This document shows, in pieces, positions 1 to 7,927 of a DNA stretch of 18,164 nucleotides. The translations under genes were made by a program, and so were the position numbers. Under the pieces are notes generated by a model. The model was not told the DNA's origin and searched no databases. It saw only the letters and a program-made list of their open reading frames with translations. Where the stretch lies: assembly GCA_051646185.1 (NCBI GenBank), contig JBOFCS010000117.1:1-18164 (forward strand), read 5' to 3'. Position 1 is the stretch's first letter, and the number at the start of each line of letters is the position of its first letter. Origin of the DNA: JBOFCS01 sp051646185. GTDB taxonomy: Bacteria > Actinomycetota > Actinomycetes > Mycobacteriales > Mycobacteriaceae.

Positions 1-207
1 ACCAGTGCTGGGTCATCCCGCTATGAGCAGCGCCAACGTTCGCGGCAGACGGTGGGGGAGTTCACGATGGTGGATATCACCGGCGATGGTCGGTACCTGC
101 ACACTGCTGGTGAACCCCGGACGGTGACCAGCGCCAGCATCACTGATATTGGGCATGCCCTGGCAGATCTTATTGACCACGGCATCACCCAAAACCACCA
201 CCGGTGA
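1..207 (+). CDS. 3' end of an unidentified gene (possibly EspG-like)
   Basis: Frame 1 is open from the window edge to a TGA at 205-207 and gives 68 C-terminal residues; the start lies outside the window. The end is soluble, without membrane segments. It has a short strand-like stretch around residues 20-32 (containing TMVDITGDGRYL) and a terminal helix (IGHALADLIDHG). A 'DtpdGRyl...vtpa...la.aL..L' pattern reminds me of the C-termini of ESX secretion-associated EspG proteins, but that is a weak memory match. It does not look like the C-terminus of protoporphyrinogen oxidase, which often precedes hemL. The gene is co-directional with hemL, separated by about 100 bases. Coding is fairly sure because the frame is open throughout and ends just before a non-coding gap; the function is not. 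Confidence 0.5.
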   Translation, partial: TSAGSSRYEQRQRSRQTVGEFTMVDITGDGRYLHTAGEPRTVTSASITDIGHALADLIDHGITQNHHR

Positions 208-253
208 GACAGCTTTTCTACTAGCAGAACTTTTCGGCGTTCCCGGCCACGCT

Positions 254-274
254 GCCACTACACCCTGTAGTGGC
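254..274. terminator. Perfect inverted repeat upstream of hemL
   Basis: GCCACTACA (254-262) and TGTAGTGGC (266-274) form a perfect 9-bp stem with a 3-base loop. It lies between the stop of the upstream gene (207) and the hemL start (311). No T-run follows, so it would be a weak or tail-less terminator, or else an operator or attenuator for the hemL-ccs operon. The sequence cannot separate these. Confidence 0.45.
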
Positions 275-310
275 ACAATTTGGCATTACTGGGACACTGG
301 AGTTGTGACT

Positions 311-1651
311 GTGGATCCAACGGACAATACCTCTTCTCCTGTGGCCGCTCACGCCGCCCGATCGGCGCAATTATTTGAGCGAGCAGCCGCGGTTATCCCA
401 GGTGGAGTGAACTCGCCGGTGCGGGCTTTTAATTCCGTTGGCGGCACCCCACGGTTCATTACCGAAGCCTCAGGTTACTGGTTAACCGATGCCGATGGAA
501 AACGATATGTAGACCTGATCTGCTCCTGGGGGCCGATGATCCTCGGGCATGCGCACCCGGCAGTGGTGGAGGCGGTGCACAAAGCCGCGGCGACCGGATT
601 ATCCTTCGGCGCCCCCACCGAGGCGGAAATTGTGCTTGCTGAGGAAATCATTAGCAGGGTAGAGCCAGTGCAGTTGCTGCGATTAGTCAATTCCGGCACC
701 GAAGCCACCATGAGCGCGGTCCGGCTTGCCAGAGGGTTTACCGGGCGAACAAAAATCATTAAATTTTCCGGTTGCTATCACGGACATGTGGATGCTTTGC
801 TTGCCGATGCAGGTTCAGGGGTGGCCACTTTAGGGTTGCCCACATCGCCTGGTGTCACTGGTGCTCAGGCCGCCGATACCATCGTGGTCCCGTACAACGA
901 TCTTGCCGCTGTCCGACAATCCTTTGTGCATAATCCTGGTCAGATTGCCTGCGTTATCACCGAAGCAGCCCCAGGAAACATGGGTGTGGTTGCTCCTTTA
1001 GCTGGTTTTAACGAGGGCCTACGCAAGCTCACCCAAGCCCACGATGCGCTACTCATTATGGACGAAGTGATGACCGGTTTCCGAGTGAGCCGTTCAGGGT
1101 GGTTTGGTGTTGAAGGGGTGTCAGCAGATTTGTACACCTTCGGGAAGGTGATGAGCGGCGGGTTGCCTGCGGCAGCTTTTGGTGGGCGGGCGGACATTAT
1201 GAATCATCTTGCCCCAGTAGGTCCGGTGTATCAGGCGGGAACCTTATCGGGCAACCCGGTGGCGGTGGCCGCTGGTCTTGCCAGTCTCCAAGCCGCCGAC
1301 GCTAGCGTGTATCAGGCGCTGGATCGCAATGCCACCACTCTTGGTTCACTACTGGGTGCTGCTTTAACCGCAGAAGGTGTGGCCCATCAGGTGCAGTACG
1401 CCGGTAACATGGTGTCAGTGTTTTTTGCCGATCAGCTGGTGACTAACTATGCCGAGGCTAAAGCCGCGCAGACTTGGCGATTCCCCCCGTTTTTCCATGC
1501 ACTACTTGCCAAGGGTATTTACCCACCACCGAGTGCTTTTGAAGCATGGTTTGTCTCTTCAGTACTCGATGATGAAGCTTTTTCCCGTATTGCTGACGCT
1601 TTACCTGCTGCCGCTAAAGCTGCAGCTGCCGCAAAGGAACTCACACGATGA
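311..1651 (+). CDS. hemL: Glutamate-1-semialdehyde 2,1-aminomutase
   Basis: PLP enzyme that isomerises glutamate-1-semialdehyde to 5-aminolevulinate, the last step of the C5 route feeding heme synthesis; cytosolic, normally a dimer. The 446-residue product matches the usual 430-450. Visible landmarks are IPGGVNSPVRAF near the N-terminus (residues ~28-39), the PLP-binding segment NSGTEATMSAVRLARG, the DEVMTGFR segment with the cofactor-contacting aspartate, and the Schiff-base lysine K279 in YTFGKVMSGGLP. The frame is open from 149, but that would add about 54 unrelated residues. I chose GTG at 311 because a GGAG (299-302) lies 8 bases upstream; GTG at 305 is too close to it. The stop overlaps the next gene by 4 bases (ATGA), so translation is coupled. 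First gene of the heme/cytochrome c maturation operon. Confidence 0.96.
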   Translation: MDPTDNTSSPVAAHAARSAQLFERAAAVIPGGVNSPVRAFNSVGGTPRFITEASGYWLTDADGKRYVDLICSWGPMILGHAHPAVVEAVHKAAATGLSFGAPTEAEIVLAEEIISRVEPVQLLRLVNSGTEATMSAVRLARGFTGRTKIIKFSGCYHGHVDALLADAGSGVATLGLPTSPGVTGAQAADTIVVPYNDLAAVRQSFVHNPGQIACVITEAAPGNMGVVAPLAGFNEGLRKLTQAHDALLIMDEVMTGFRVSRSGWFGVEGVSADLYTFGKVMSGGLPAAAFGGRADIMNHLAPVGPVYQAGTLSGNPVAVAAGLASLQAADASVYQALDRNATTLGSLLGAALTAEGVAHQVQYAGNMVSVFFADQLVTNYAEAKAAQTWRFPPFFHALLAKGIYPPPSAFEAWFVSSVLDDEAFSRIADALPAAAKAAAAAKELTR

Positions 1652-2289
1652 ATACCACCCCCACCAATACCATTGTTCACCTGCTGCGCCATGGTGAGGT
1701 CTATAATCCAGGGAAAATATTGTATGGGCGCTTGCCTGGGTTTCGACTATCGTCGGTAGGGCAAAGTCAAGCCGAAACAGTGGGCAAAGTTCTTGCTAGT
1801 CATGATATTACCCATGTTGTGGCTTCCCCATTGCAGCGGGCTCAGGAGACTGCGGCACCAATCGCACAGGCTCATGGTCTCAGTATTGCTACTGATGACA
1901 ATCTTATCGAAGCGGGTAATCAGTTTGAAGGTCTTCGGGTTTCAGTGGGAGATGGGGCTCTGAGTCGCCCACGGCATTGGTGGAAATTGCGCGATCCCTT
2001 TACGCCTTCTTGGGGGGAACCATATATTCAAATAGCACATCGGATGCTTGCCGCTGCGAGTAAGGCCAGGGCCGCAGCGGAAGGTCATGAGGCAGTATGT
2101 GTAAGTCATCAACTGCCGGTGTGGACATTGCGATTATTTCTTGAAGGCGAACGCCTATGGCATGATCCACGCCGCCGTCAATGTGGACTGGCGTCGTTAA
2201 CTTCCTTGGTGTATGAGGGGGAAAGTTTGGTCGATATCGTGTATTCGGAGCCAGCCGGCGCTTCAGACCCCAGGATCACTGGTGCGTAG
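1648..2289 (+). CDS. Histidine phosphatase (phosphoglycerate mutase-like)
   Basis: A 213-residue member of the histidine phosphatase superfamily. The phosphorylated histidine is H15 in the LLRHGE motif; E88 (LIEAGNQFEG) is the likely general acid, and the second catalytic histidine is H154 (VCVSHQ). The size and the SPLQRAQETA motif are typical of the family's broad-specificity phosphatases rather than of glycolytic mutases, which carry other signatures. The substrate is unknown. The gene sits between hemL and the thioredoxin gene, as the Rv0525 family does in mycobacteria (recalled synteny), which suggests a heme or cytochrome maturation link that nothing in the sequence proves. ATG at 1648 overlaps the hemL stop; an AAAGGA (1633-1638) inside hemL provides the ribosome site. 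Confidence 0.92.
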   Translation: MNTTPTNTIVHLLRHGEVYNPGKILYGRLPGFRLSSVGQSQAETVGKVLASHDITHVVASPLQRAQETAAPIAQAHGLSIATDDNLIEAGNQFEGLRVSVGDGALSRPRHWWKLRDPFTPSWGEPYIQIAHRMLAAASKARAAAEGHEAVCVSHQLPVWTLRLFLEGERLWHDPRRRQCGLASLTSLVYEGESLVDIVYSEPAGASDPRITGA

Positions 2290-2884
2290 TCAGTCTTTTC
2301 CATGGCGCACCTTCTTAGCTTTGGGCTGTGCTATGTTTTTCCTAACATCTTGTGCCACAGGTGATGATGCGGTGGCGCAGGGTGGAACTTTTGATTTTGT
2401 TTCGCCCGGTGGTAAAACCGAAATTTTTTATGACCCGCCAGCTGAGCGGGAAGGTTTTGGAAAAATTTCTGGCCCGAATTTGCTTAAAGAAGGGGAAAGT
2501 ATTGCCCTGAGCGATTTTTCTGGGCAAGTGGTGGTCATTAATCTGTGGGGGCAATGGTGCGGACCATGTCGAGGCGAGGCGAACGATCTTGAGGCAGTGT
2601 ATAAAAACACTCAAGCGCTAGGAGTTGCTTTCCTCGGGATCAACGTGCGCGATCCACAAAAAGATAAGGCCCAAGACTTTGTCATTAACAGCAAGATCAG
2701 TTACCCCTCTATTTATGATCCAGCGATGCGGACGCTGATTGCCTTTGGCGGAAAATTTCCCAGTAGCGTCATTCCTTCAACACTGGTACTGGATCGTCAG
2801 CATCGAGTGGCGGCAGTCTTTTTGAAAGAACTTCTTGTTCAAGACCTACAGCCGGTTGTTGAACGAGTAGCAAAGGAACTCTAA
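2282..2884 (+). CDS. Lipoprotein thioredoxin, TlpA/ResA family
   Basis: Extracytoplasmic thiol-disulfide oxidoreductase, expected to reduce the CXXCH cysteines of apocytochrome c before heme attachment (ResA/CcsX role). From GTG at 2282 the product is 200 residues. It has a basic N-terminus, a hydrophobic stretch at ~11-22, and a lipobox LTSC with Cys24 as the lipid-modified residue. The thioredoxin fold begins near residue 70; the active site is WCGPC (Cys93, Cys96), and a cis-proline segment (SSVIPSTLVLD) lies further on. I chose GTG 2282 over ATG 2213 because it has AGGA at 2272-2275 with 6-base spacing and puts the signal peptide at the N-terminus. It overlaps the phosphatase stop by 8 bases. 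Electrons would come from the downstream CcdA. Confidence 0.93.
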   Translation: MRSQSFPWRTFLALGCAMFFLTSCATGDDAVAQGGTFDFVSPGGKTEIFYDPPAEREGFGKISGPNLLKEGESIALSDFSGQVVVINLWGQWCGPCRGEANDLEAVYKNTQALGVAFLGINVRDPQKDKAQDFVINSKISYPSIYDPAMRTLIAFGGKFPSSVIPSTLVLDRQHRVAAVFLKELLVQDLQPVVERVAKEL

Positions 2885-3684
2885 TGTTACTTGCAGATGT
2901 GGGTTCTACCTTCAGTGATACCGCAGCCTCTGGGCCGCTAGTGCTCGCCCTAGGTGCCTGTATGTTGGCCGGGCTAGTGTCCTTTGCTTCCCCTTGTGTT
3001 GTGCCGTTAGTTCCCGGATATCTTTCCTATCTCGCTGGCATTGTGGGCGCAGATGCTCCGGCAGCTACCTTAACTGAAACCCAGGAGCAGCACACGGGGA
3101 AATGGCGGGTAGCCGGGGCAGCTGCATTATTCGTTGCCGGTTTTACCGTCGTTTTTGTCCTAACAAGCGCTTCTGTCTTTGGTCTTATCACTACCTTGAT
3201 GGTTAATCGTGAATTGCTGCAACGTATTGGTGGAGTGATCACTATAGTGATGGGTCTGATTTTCATTGGGTTCATTCCAAGTATGCAACGGGAGTTTCGG
3301 TTTGAACCTCGACGTATTTCAACCCTAGTAGGCGCCCCACTATTGGGTGCTGTTTTTGGGCTTGGTTGGACACCTTGTCTGGGGCCAACTTTGGCTGGAG
3401 TTATTTCCGTAGCAAGTGGAACTGACGGAATTACTGCCGCTCGGGGAGTGCTCCTGATCTGTGCCTATTGTTTTGGTTTGGGATTACCCTTTATTATCTT
3501 GGCCTTCGGTTCAGCTAGTGCGTTAAAGGGTGTTCGCTGGATCCGCCGTCATGGCAGAGTAATTCAGATTATCGGGGGGCTGTTGTTAGTCGCAGTTGGT
3601 CTGGCGCTGCTTACTGGGATGTGGGAACTGTTTATCGGTTGGCTTCGAACAAGTGTGATTACTGAGGTGATATTGCCAATATGA
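2884..3684 (+). CDS. ccdA: Cytochrome c biogenesis protein CcdA
   Basis: Polytopic membrane protein that carries reducing equivalents from cytoplasmic thioredoxin to the extracytoplasmic thioredoxin. It has 266 residues and about six hydrophobic helices in two related halves. Each half carries the diagnostic proline-cysteine motif: FASPCVVPLVPGYLSYLAG with Cys38, and GWTPCLGPT with Cys165. These form the redox pair. A hydrophilic loop (residues ~60-75, EQHTGKW) separates the first helices. The start ATG shares one base with the preceding stop (TAATG), and AAAGGA at 2872-2877 lies 6 bases upstream. The last codons overlap resB by 4 bases. Confidence 0.96.
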   Translation: MLLADVGSTFSDTAASGPLVLALGACMLAGLVSFASPCVVPLVPGYLSYLAGIVGADAPAATLTETQEQHTGKWRVAGAAALFVAGFTVVFVLTSASVFGLITTLMVNRELLQRIGGVITIVMGLIFIGFIPSMQREFRFEPRRISTLVGAPLLGAVFGLGWTPCLGPTLAGVISVASGTDGITAARGVLLICAYCFGLGLPFIILAFGSASALKGVRWIRRHGRVIQIIGGLLLVAVGLALLTGMWELFIGWLRTSVITEVILPI

Positions 3685-5276
3685 CAACATATTCCGCTAC
3701 CCCACTTCGGCATCTCGTGGCGCTTGTGCGTAACACCTGGCGCTCCCTGACCTCTATGCGCATCGCTTTAATATTACTTTTTTTACTGGCTCTGGCAGCT
3801 GTGCCGGGTGCCTTGCTCCCCCAACGCAGCCTTAATTCGCAGAAGGTTGTGCAGTACATTGCTCAGCATCCACAACTAGGTCCATGGATGGATCGACTTG
3901 AGTTATTTGATGTTTTCTCGAGCTATTGGTTTACCTCGATTTATGTTTTACTTTTTGTTTCCCTCATTGGTTGCTTGATTCCTCGCTTAATTGAGCATTT
4001 TAAAGCTTTACGAACGCAGCCTGTTGCTGTTCCACGTAATTTATCTCGCCTTCCCCGGCATCGTGTTGCCGCTGTCAACAAAGAGCCAGCGGTTATGGCG
4101 ACTGAGATCAACGCTTCATTGCGTCGATGGCGGACCATGACTCGGGTAACTGAAACTGGGGTTACTGAAATCTCAGCGGAAAAGGGTTATCTAAGAGAAG
4201 CTGGGAACCTGGTTTTTCATTTTTCCTTGGTAGGTTTGCTTGTTGCTATTGCGGTAGGCAAGTTATTTGGTTATGAGGGCAATGTCATTGTTATTGCCAA
4301 TGCGGGACCGGGATTTTGCACCACGTCACCTGCGGTTTTTGATTCTTTCACAGCTGGACTATCGCTTGATGGAACCGGTTTAGAGCCGGTATGCCTTAGG
4401 GTTAAAAATTTTACTGCCGACTATTTACCCAATGGTCAAGCTGAAATGTTTACTTCCGATATCCAGTACCAAGCAGGAGATGACCTCGATGCTGATATTT
4501 GGCGTGATGATCAACTAAAAGTTAATGATCCGTTGCGTATTGCGGGGGATCGGGTGTACTTGCAAGGGCATGGTTATGCGCCACAGTTCACGGTCACTTT
4601 CCCGGACGGAACAACCCGCACTGAGGCGCTGCAATGGCGACCTGATGACGCAAGAACTTTTCTTTCCAGTGGAGCATTACGCATTGATCCGCCAGGCGGA
4701 ATGTACCCAGATGCTGAAGAGCGGCGGAAAAATCAGGTAGCAATTGAAGGCTTATTTGCGCCCACCGCTTTTTTTCATGGTTCGTTGTTGTCGTCGAGTT
4801 TCCCGGCAGCCGATGATCCTGCGGTTGCCATCGACATCTATCAGGGTGATACCGGCCTTGATACCGGCAGCCCTCAGTCGTTGTTTTCGCTGAGCCGGGA
4901 TCTTATTGATCAAAAACGGCTCAATAAGCAAGCCAGAGTAAACTTGAGGCCTGGTGAGAGTGCAACGTTGCCTGATGGGACTCAGGTGCGCTTCGACAAA
5001 GTTTTTAACTTTGTTAACCTGCAGGTTTCCCATGACCCAGCTCAAAATTGGGTGCTGATTTTTGCTGTCGCCATGATCGCCGGGTTACTGGTATCGCTAC
5101 TGGTGAAAAGACGAAGAATCTGGGTGCGATTGACTGCCACTGAGATAGGCACGCACGCTGAACTTGGCGGCATTGCTCGAACTGATCAAGCTGGGTGGGG
5201 CGCAGAGTTCCAGACTTTAGCTACCCGTTTACTTGGTCCTGAGACTGCCGCTTCTACCGCTGAAAGAAAGGTCTGA
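3681..5276 (+). CDS. resB: Cytochrome c biogenesis protein ResB (CcsB)
   Basis: Membrane subunit of the System II heme lyase, working with CcsA to move and attach heme to c-type cytochromes outside the membrane. The 531 residues show hydrophobic segments at ~27-48, ~80-103, ~175-198 and ~457-478, with one large extracytoplasmic domain between the third and fourth, the usual ResB layout. The last helix is preceded by VSHDPAQNW, typical of the family, where the histidine may contact heme. The big loop contains two cysteines (C213 and C238) that could form a disulfide. The ATG start overlaps ccdA by 4 bases; GAGGTG at 3664-3669 is the likely ribosome site. The stop lies 3 bases before ccsA. Confidence 0.95.
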   Translation: MTTYSATPLRHLVALVRNTWRSLTSMRIALILLFLLALAAVPGALLPQRSLNSQKVVQYIAQHPQLGPWMDRLELFDVFSSYWFTSIYVLLFVSLIGCLIPRLIEHFKALRTQPVAVPRNLSRLPRHRVAAVNKEPAVMATEINASLRRWRTMTRVTETGVTEISAEKGYLREAGNLVFHFSLVGLLVAIAVGKLFGYEGNVIVIANAGPGFCTTSPAVFDSFTAGLSLDGTGLEPVCLRVKNFTADYLPNGQAEMFTSDIQYQAGDDLDADIWRDDQLKVNDPLRIAGDRVYLQGHGYAPQFTVTFPDGTTRTEALQWRPDDARTFLSSGALRIDPPGGMYPDAEERRKNQVAIEGLFAPTAFFHGSLLSSSFPAADDPAVAIDIYQGDTGLDTGSPQSLFSLSRDLIDQKRLNKQARVNLRPGESATLPDGTQVRFDKVFNFVNLQVSHDPAQNWVLIFAVAMIAGLLVSLLVKRRRIWVRLTATEIGTHAELGGIARTDQAGWGAEFQTLATRLLGPETAASTAERKV

Positions 5277-5279
5277 TCG

Positions 5280-6260
5280 ATGCCAGTTAATGAGACTTTG
5301 TCGCTGTATAGTGATGTAGCTTTTCGAACAGCGGTGCTGCTGTATCTGTTTGCTCTTTTGCTCTTGGTCTCGGAGTTTGCTTCGGTGCGGACCAGGACGA
5401 TCGTTGCGCGGGAATTGGTCGGTAACGCTAGATCAAGCTCGGTAGTGGCCGAGTCGAAAGACACCCCCGGCCGTGTTCTTGAACCTGGTAAGCGTGAACT
5501 TTCAGATCGCTTGGGCCGGATGGGTCTAGCCGTGGTGTATGTGGGTTTTATCGTTCATCTGGTGTCGGTGGTTTTGCGTGGTCTAGCTACTCATCGGTTG
5601 CCCTGGGGAAATATGTATGAGTTTGTCACTCTCACGGTTCTGGCGTCGGTGTTTGCGGCTTTAGTGGTATTACGGACCGCGGAGTTGCGTCCGCTGTGGG
5701 CGGTTGTGCTTTTGCCGGTTGTGATTTTGTTGTTTGTTGCTGGGACCAAGCTTTATGCCGATGCAGGCCCAGTCGTGCCAGCATTGCGCTCTTATTGGTT
5801 GCCAATTCACGTGTCGATCATCAGCATTGGGAGTGGTGTTTTTCTAGTTTCGGGTGCGGCAAGTGCGATGTTTTTATTGCGTATTAGGTATCCGCAGGGG
5901 GAAGAAGGCAATAGCTTTGTTGGCCGGTTAACTACCCGGATGCCGGGGGCGCAGACCTTAGACCGTATCGCCTATAAAACTGTTGTCTTTGCTTTTCCGG
6001 TATTTGGGGCTGGAGTGATTTGTGGTGCCATTTGGGCTGAAGCCGCCTGGGGAAGGTTCTGGGGTTGGGACCCCAAGGAAACGGTGTCATTCATTGCCTG
6101 GGTGATTTATGCTGCCTACTTGCATGCCAGAGCAACTGCCAGGTGGCGTGATACCAGGGCCGCGTGGATTAATATTGCCGGTTTTACTGCAATGCTGTTT
6201 AACCTATTTATTATCAATATTGTGGTATCCGGTCTGCACTCGTACGCCGGCTTGAGTTAG
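5280..6260 (+). CDS. ccsA: Cytochrome c synthase subunit CcsA (ResC)
   Basis: Heme-handling membrane protein of cytochrome c System II and partner of ResB. It has 326 residues and about eight hydrophobic segments. The tryptophan-rich heme-binding motif is WGWDPKE (residues 261-267). The histidines expected to bind or escort heme are visible at H177 (LPIHVS), H282 (YLHAR) and H320 (GLHSYAG), plus one in the LPWGNMYEF region segment (HRLPWGN). An AAAGG within the end of resB precedes the ATG. This is the last gene of the hemL-ccs operon; the next gene begins after a 55-base gap. The symbol follows the CcsA/ResC nomenclature; some actinobacterial annotations call this gene ccsB. Confidence 0.96.
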   Translation: MPVNETLSLYSDVAFRTAVLLYLFALLLLVSEFASVRTRTIVARELVGNARSSSVVAESKDTPGRVLEPGKRELSDRLGRMGLAVVYVGFIVHLVSVVLRGLATHRLPWGNMYEFVTLTVLASVFAALVVLRTAELRPLWAVVLLPVVILLFVAGTKLYADAGPVVPALRSYWLPIHVSIISIGSGVFLVSGAASAMFLLRIRYPQGEEGNSFVGRLTTRMPGAQTLDRIAYKTVVFAFPVFGAGVICGAIWAEAAWGRFWGWDPKETVSFIAWVIYAAYLHARATARWRDTRAAWINIAGFTAMLFNLFIINIVVSGLHSYAGLS

Positions 6261-6315
6261 TGGTCTATCGTAGGCTCAGCAATGTATCCGTAACACGGGG
6301 AAGAGGGGGCAGATA

Positions 6316-7686
6316 ATGTCTGACATTGTACCAGGCCATGAACGCGTTAATGGCGTACACGGTGAAGGTTTACAAGACGAAATGCAAGGTGGTCTGATGC
6401 CTGAGGATTTTGGACAGCAAGAAGCTTCGCAACCGGAGGCCGGTCCGCCGGATTTACCTGCGTGGATGCGGCAGTCAGCCTCAGCACCTCCGGTTTCTCC
6501 TCCTTCGGCACCAGCCCAGCCAGGCTTTTCCGCAGCCGGGCCCTCGCAGTCTGCGGCGGCTCCCACTGCTCCGGTGAGGGCAGCCCCGGAAAGCCGGAGT
6601 TTTGATGGTCCACGGCACCAGCCACCGCAAAGTTTGCATGGGGGGCGGTCCTTTGCTGCTAACCCTGGCTTTGGGTCTGAACCGGCGAAGTTGGGGTATC
6701 AACAGGCCGGGCATACTCCCGGGGTACGCCCGATGACGCCGCCGTCATCGCGTGATTTATCAACATCAATGTTGCTTCGCCAGGTGAAACCAGCACCGGT
6801 TGGAGGTTGGCGCAAAGCGGTTTACCAGTTATCAGGTCGGTATATCAATCTTGGGGTGGGGAATAAAGATGCCCATCAGTTGGATTTGATTAGCCAAGTA
6901 AATCAGCCATTATCAGGTTGTTATAAGATTGCGTTGCTCAGCCTTAAAGGTGGGGTGGGTAAAACTACGGTGACGGCAACGCTTGGGTCCACTTTTTCTT
7001 CATTACGCGGGGATCGAGTAATCGCTGTTGATGCAAATCCAGACCGCGGGACGTTGAGCCAAAAGATCCCGCTGGAGACCCCAGCTACCGTACGGCATTT
7101 ATTGCGTGACTCCGATAGTATTGAACGTTACAGCGATGTTCGCAGCTACACTTCGCAAGGTCCAAGTAGATTGGAAGTTCTTGCTTCAGAAAGTGATCCA
7201 GCAGTTTCAGAGGCTTTCAGTGCTGATGATTACTCACGGACGATGGATATTCTTGAGCGGTTTTATAGCATCGTTCTCACTGACTGTGGTACCGGTCTCA
7301 TGCACTCGGCGATGACAAGTGTGTTGTCTGAAGCAGATGCGCTGGTTGTGGTGAGTTCAGGATCAGTTGATGGCGCTCGCAGCGCCTCAGCAACACTGGA
7401 TTGGCTTGATGCACATGGACACCGGGATTTGGTAGCGAAATCGGTTGCGGTCATCAACGCTGTTCGCCCGCGTTCAGGCAAAGTTGATCTCGAAAAAGTA
7501 GTTGAGCACTTTGCTCGTCGGTGCCGGGCTGTACGGTTAATTCCTTTTGACCCGCACCTAGAAGAGGGGGCAGAGATTGACTTGGATCGGTTGCGCCCCA
7601 AAACCCGTTCAGCACTATTAGAACTGGCCGCTGCTGTGGCAGCGGATTTCCCGGGACTCAATATGCGCCAAGCAGATTTTACCTAG
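6316..7686 (+). CDS. MinD/ParA-family ATPase with disordered N-terminus
   Basis: A 456-residue protein in two parts. Residues 1 to about 130 are rich in Pro, Ala, Gln, Ser and Gly and look disordered. From about 195 on there is a SIMIBI-class P-loop domain with the deviant Walker A KGGVGKTT (signature lysine K211, P-loop lysine K216), a switch I aspartate D239 in IAVDANPDRGTL, and the Walker B-like IVLTDCGTG near residue 318. The layout resembles the ESX-linked EspI family and the Rv0530 family, which holds the same position after ccsA in mycobacteria (from memory). No parB or parS-like element is adjacent, so a plasmid-type partition role is unlikely; the cargo or partner is unknown. ATG 6316 has the purine-rich GAAGAGGGGG (6300-6309) just upstream. 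The gene ends 14 bases from a convergent gene. Confidence 0.9.
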   Translation: MSDIVPGHERVNGVHGEGLQDEMQGGLMPEDFGQQEASQPEAGPPDLPAWMRQSASAPPVSPPSAPAQPGFSAAGPSQSAAAPTAPVRAAPESRSFDGPRHQPPQSLHGGRSFAANPGFGSEPAKLGYQQAGHTPGVRPMTPPSSRDLSTSMLLRQVKPAPVGGWRKAVYQLSGRYINLGVGNKDAHQLDLISQVNQPLSGCYKIALLSLKGGVGKTTVTATLGSTFSSLRGDRVIAVDANPDRGTLSQKIPLETPATVRHLLRDSDSIERYSDVRSYTSQGPSRLEVLASESDPAVSEAFSADDYSRTMDILERFYSIVLTDCGTGLMHSAMTSVLSEADALVVVSSGSVDGARSASATLDWLDAHGHRDLVAKSVAVINAVRPRSGKVDLEKVVEHFARRCRAVRLIPFDPHLEEGAEIDLDRLRPKTRSALLELAAAVAADFPGLNMRQADFT

Positions 7687-7700
7687 TCTGATCTGCTAGC

Positions 7701-7856
7701 TTATGGTTTATTACGGCCGATCCGCCATAAAAATTCGGGATCGTCATCGGGTCCAGTAATGGGTTTTGAGCGGCTATTTCCTGGAGTGGGTCCAAAAGCC
7801 CGCCAAAGCAGGATAGCCAGGGCAATGGCGCCAATAGCGGCAAGAATGTAAATCAT
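7701..7856 (-). CDS. Small single-helix membrane protein (51 aa)
   Basis: Short minus-strand gene, ATG at 7856 to TAA at 7701-7703. It has a very good ribosome site: GGAGG (complement of 7863-7867) ends 6 bases before the ATG. The product starts with one hydrophobic helix (MIYILAAIGAIALAILLW), has no cleavable signal, and continues with a polar tail containing GPTPGNSRSKP, an acidic DDDPEF and a basic end (WRIGRNKP). It is probably anchored in the membrane with the tail in the cytoplasm. It is convergent with the ParA-like gene (14 bases away) and divergent from the DUF4229 gene. I do not recognise a named family. Coding is supported by the ribosome site, the helix-plus-tail composition and the snug fit between its neighbours. 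Confidence 0.8.
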   Translation of the reverse strand: MIYILAAIGAIALAILLWRAFGPTPGNSRSKPITGPDDDPEFLWRIGRNKP

Positions 7857-7927
7857 GGTGTACCTCCTTTTGATACAGCTTAGCCTGGTTTAGCGATAGC
7901 AGGTTAGCGAATGCAGCTGCTGCTCGG

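Noticed and set aside
149..310. N-terminal extension of hemL to ATG 149
   Set aside because: The added residues match nothing in the family, overlap the upstream gene and cross the inverted repeat; GTG 311 has a ribosome site and gives the usual length.
2213..2281. Longer start for the thioredoxin at ATG 2213
   Set aside because: It would put 23 residues before the signal peptide and overlap the phosphatase by 77 bases; GTG 2282 has AGGA at the right distance.
7263..7661. 132-codon minus-strand open frame within the ParA-like gene
   Set aside because: Antisense to the well-supported ATPase domain; its Arg/Ser/Thr-rich composition is typical of a reverse-complement shadow.
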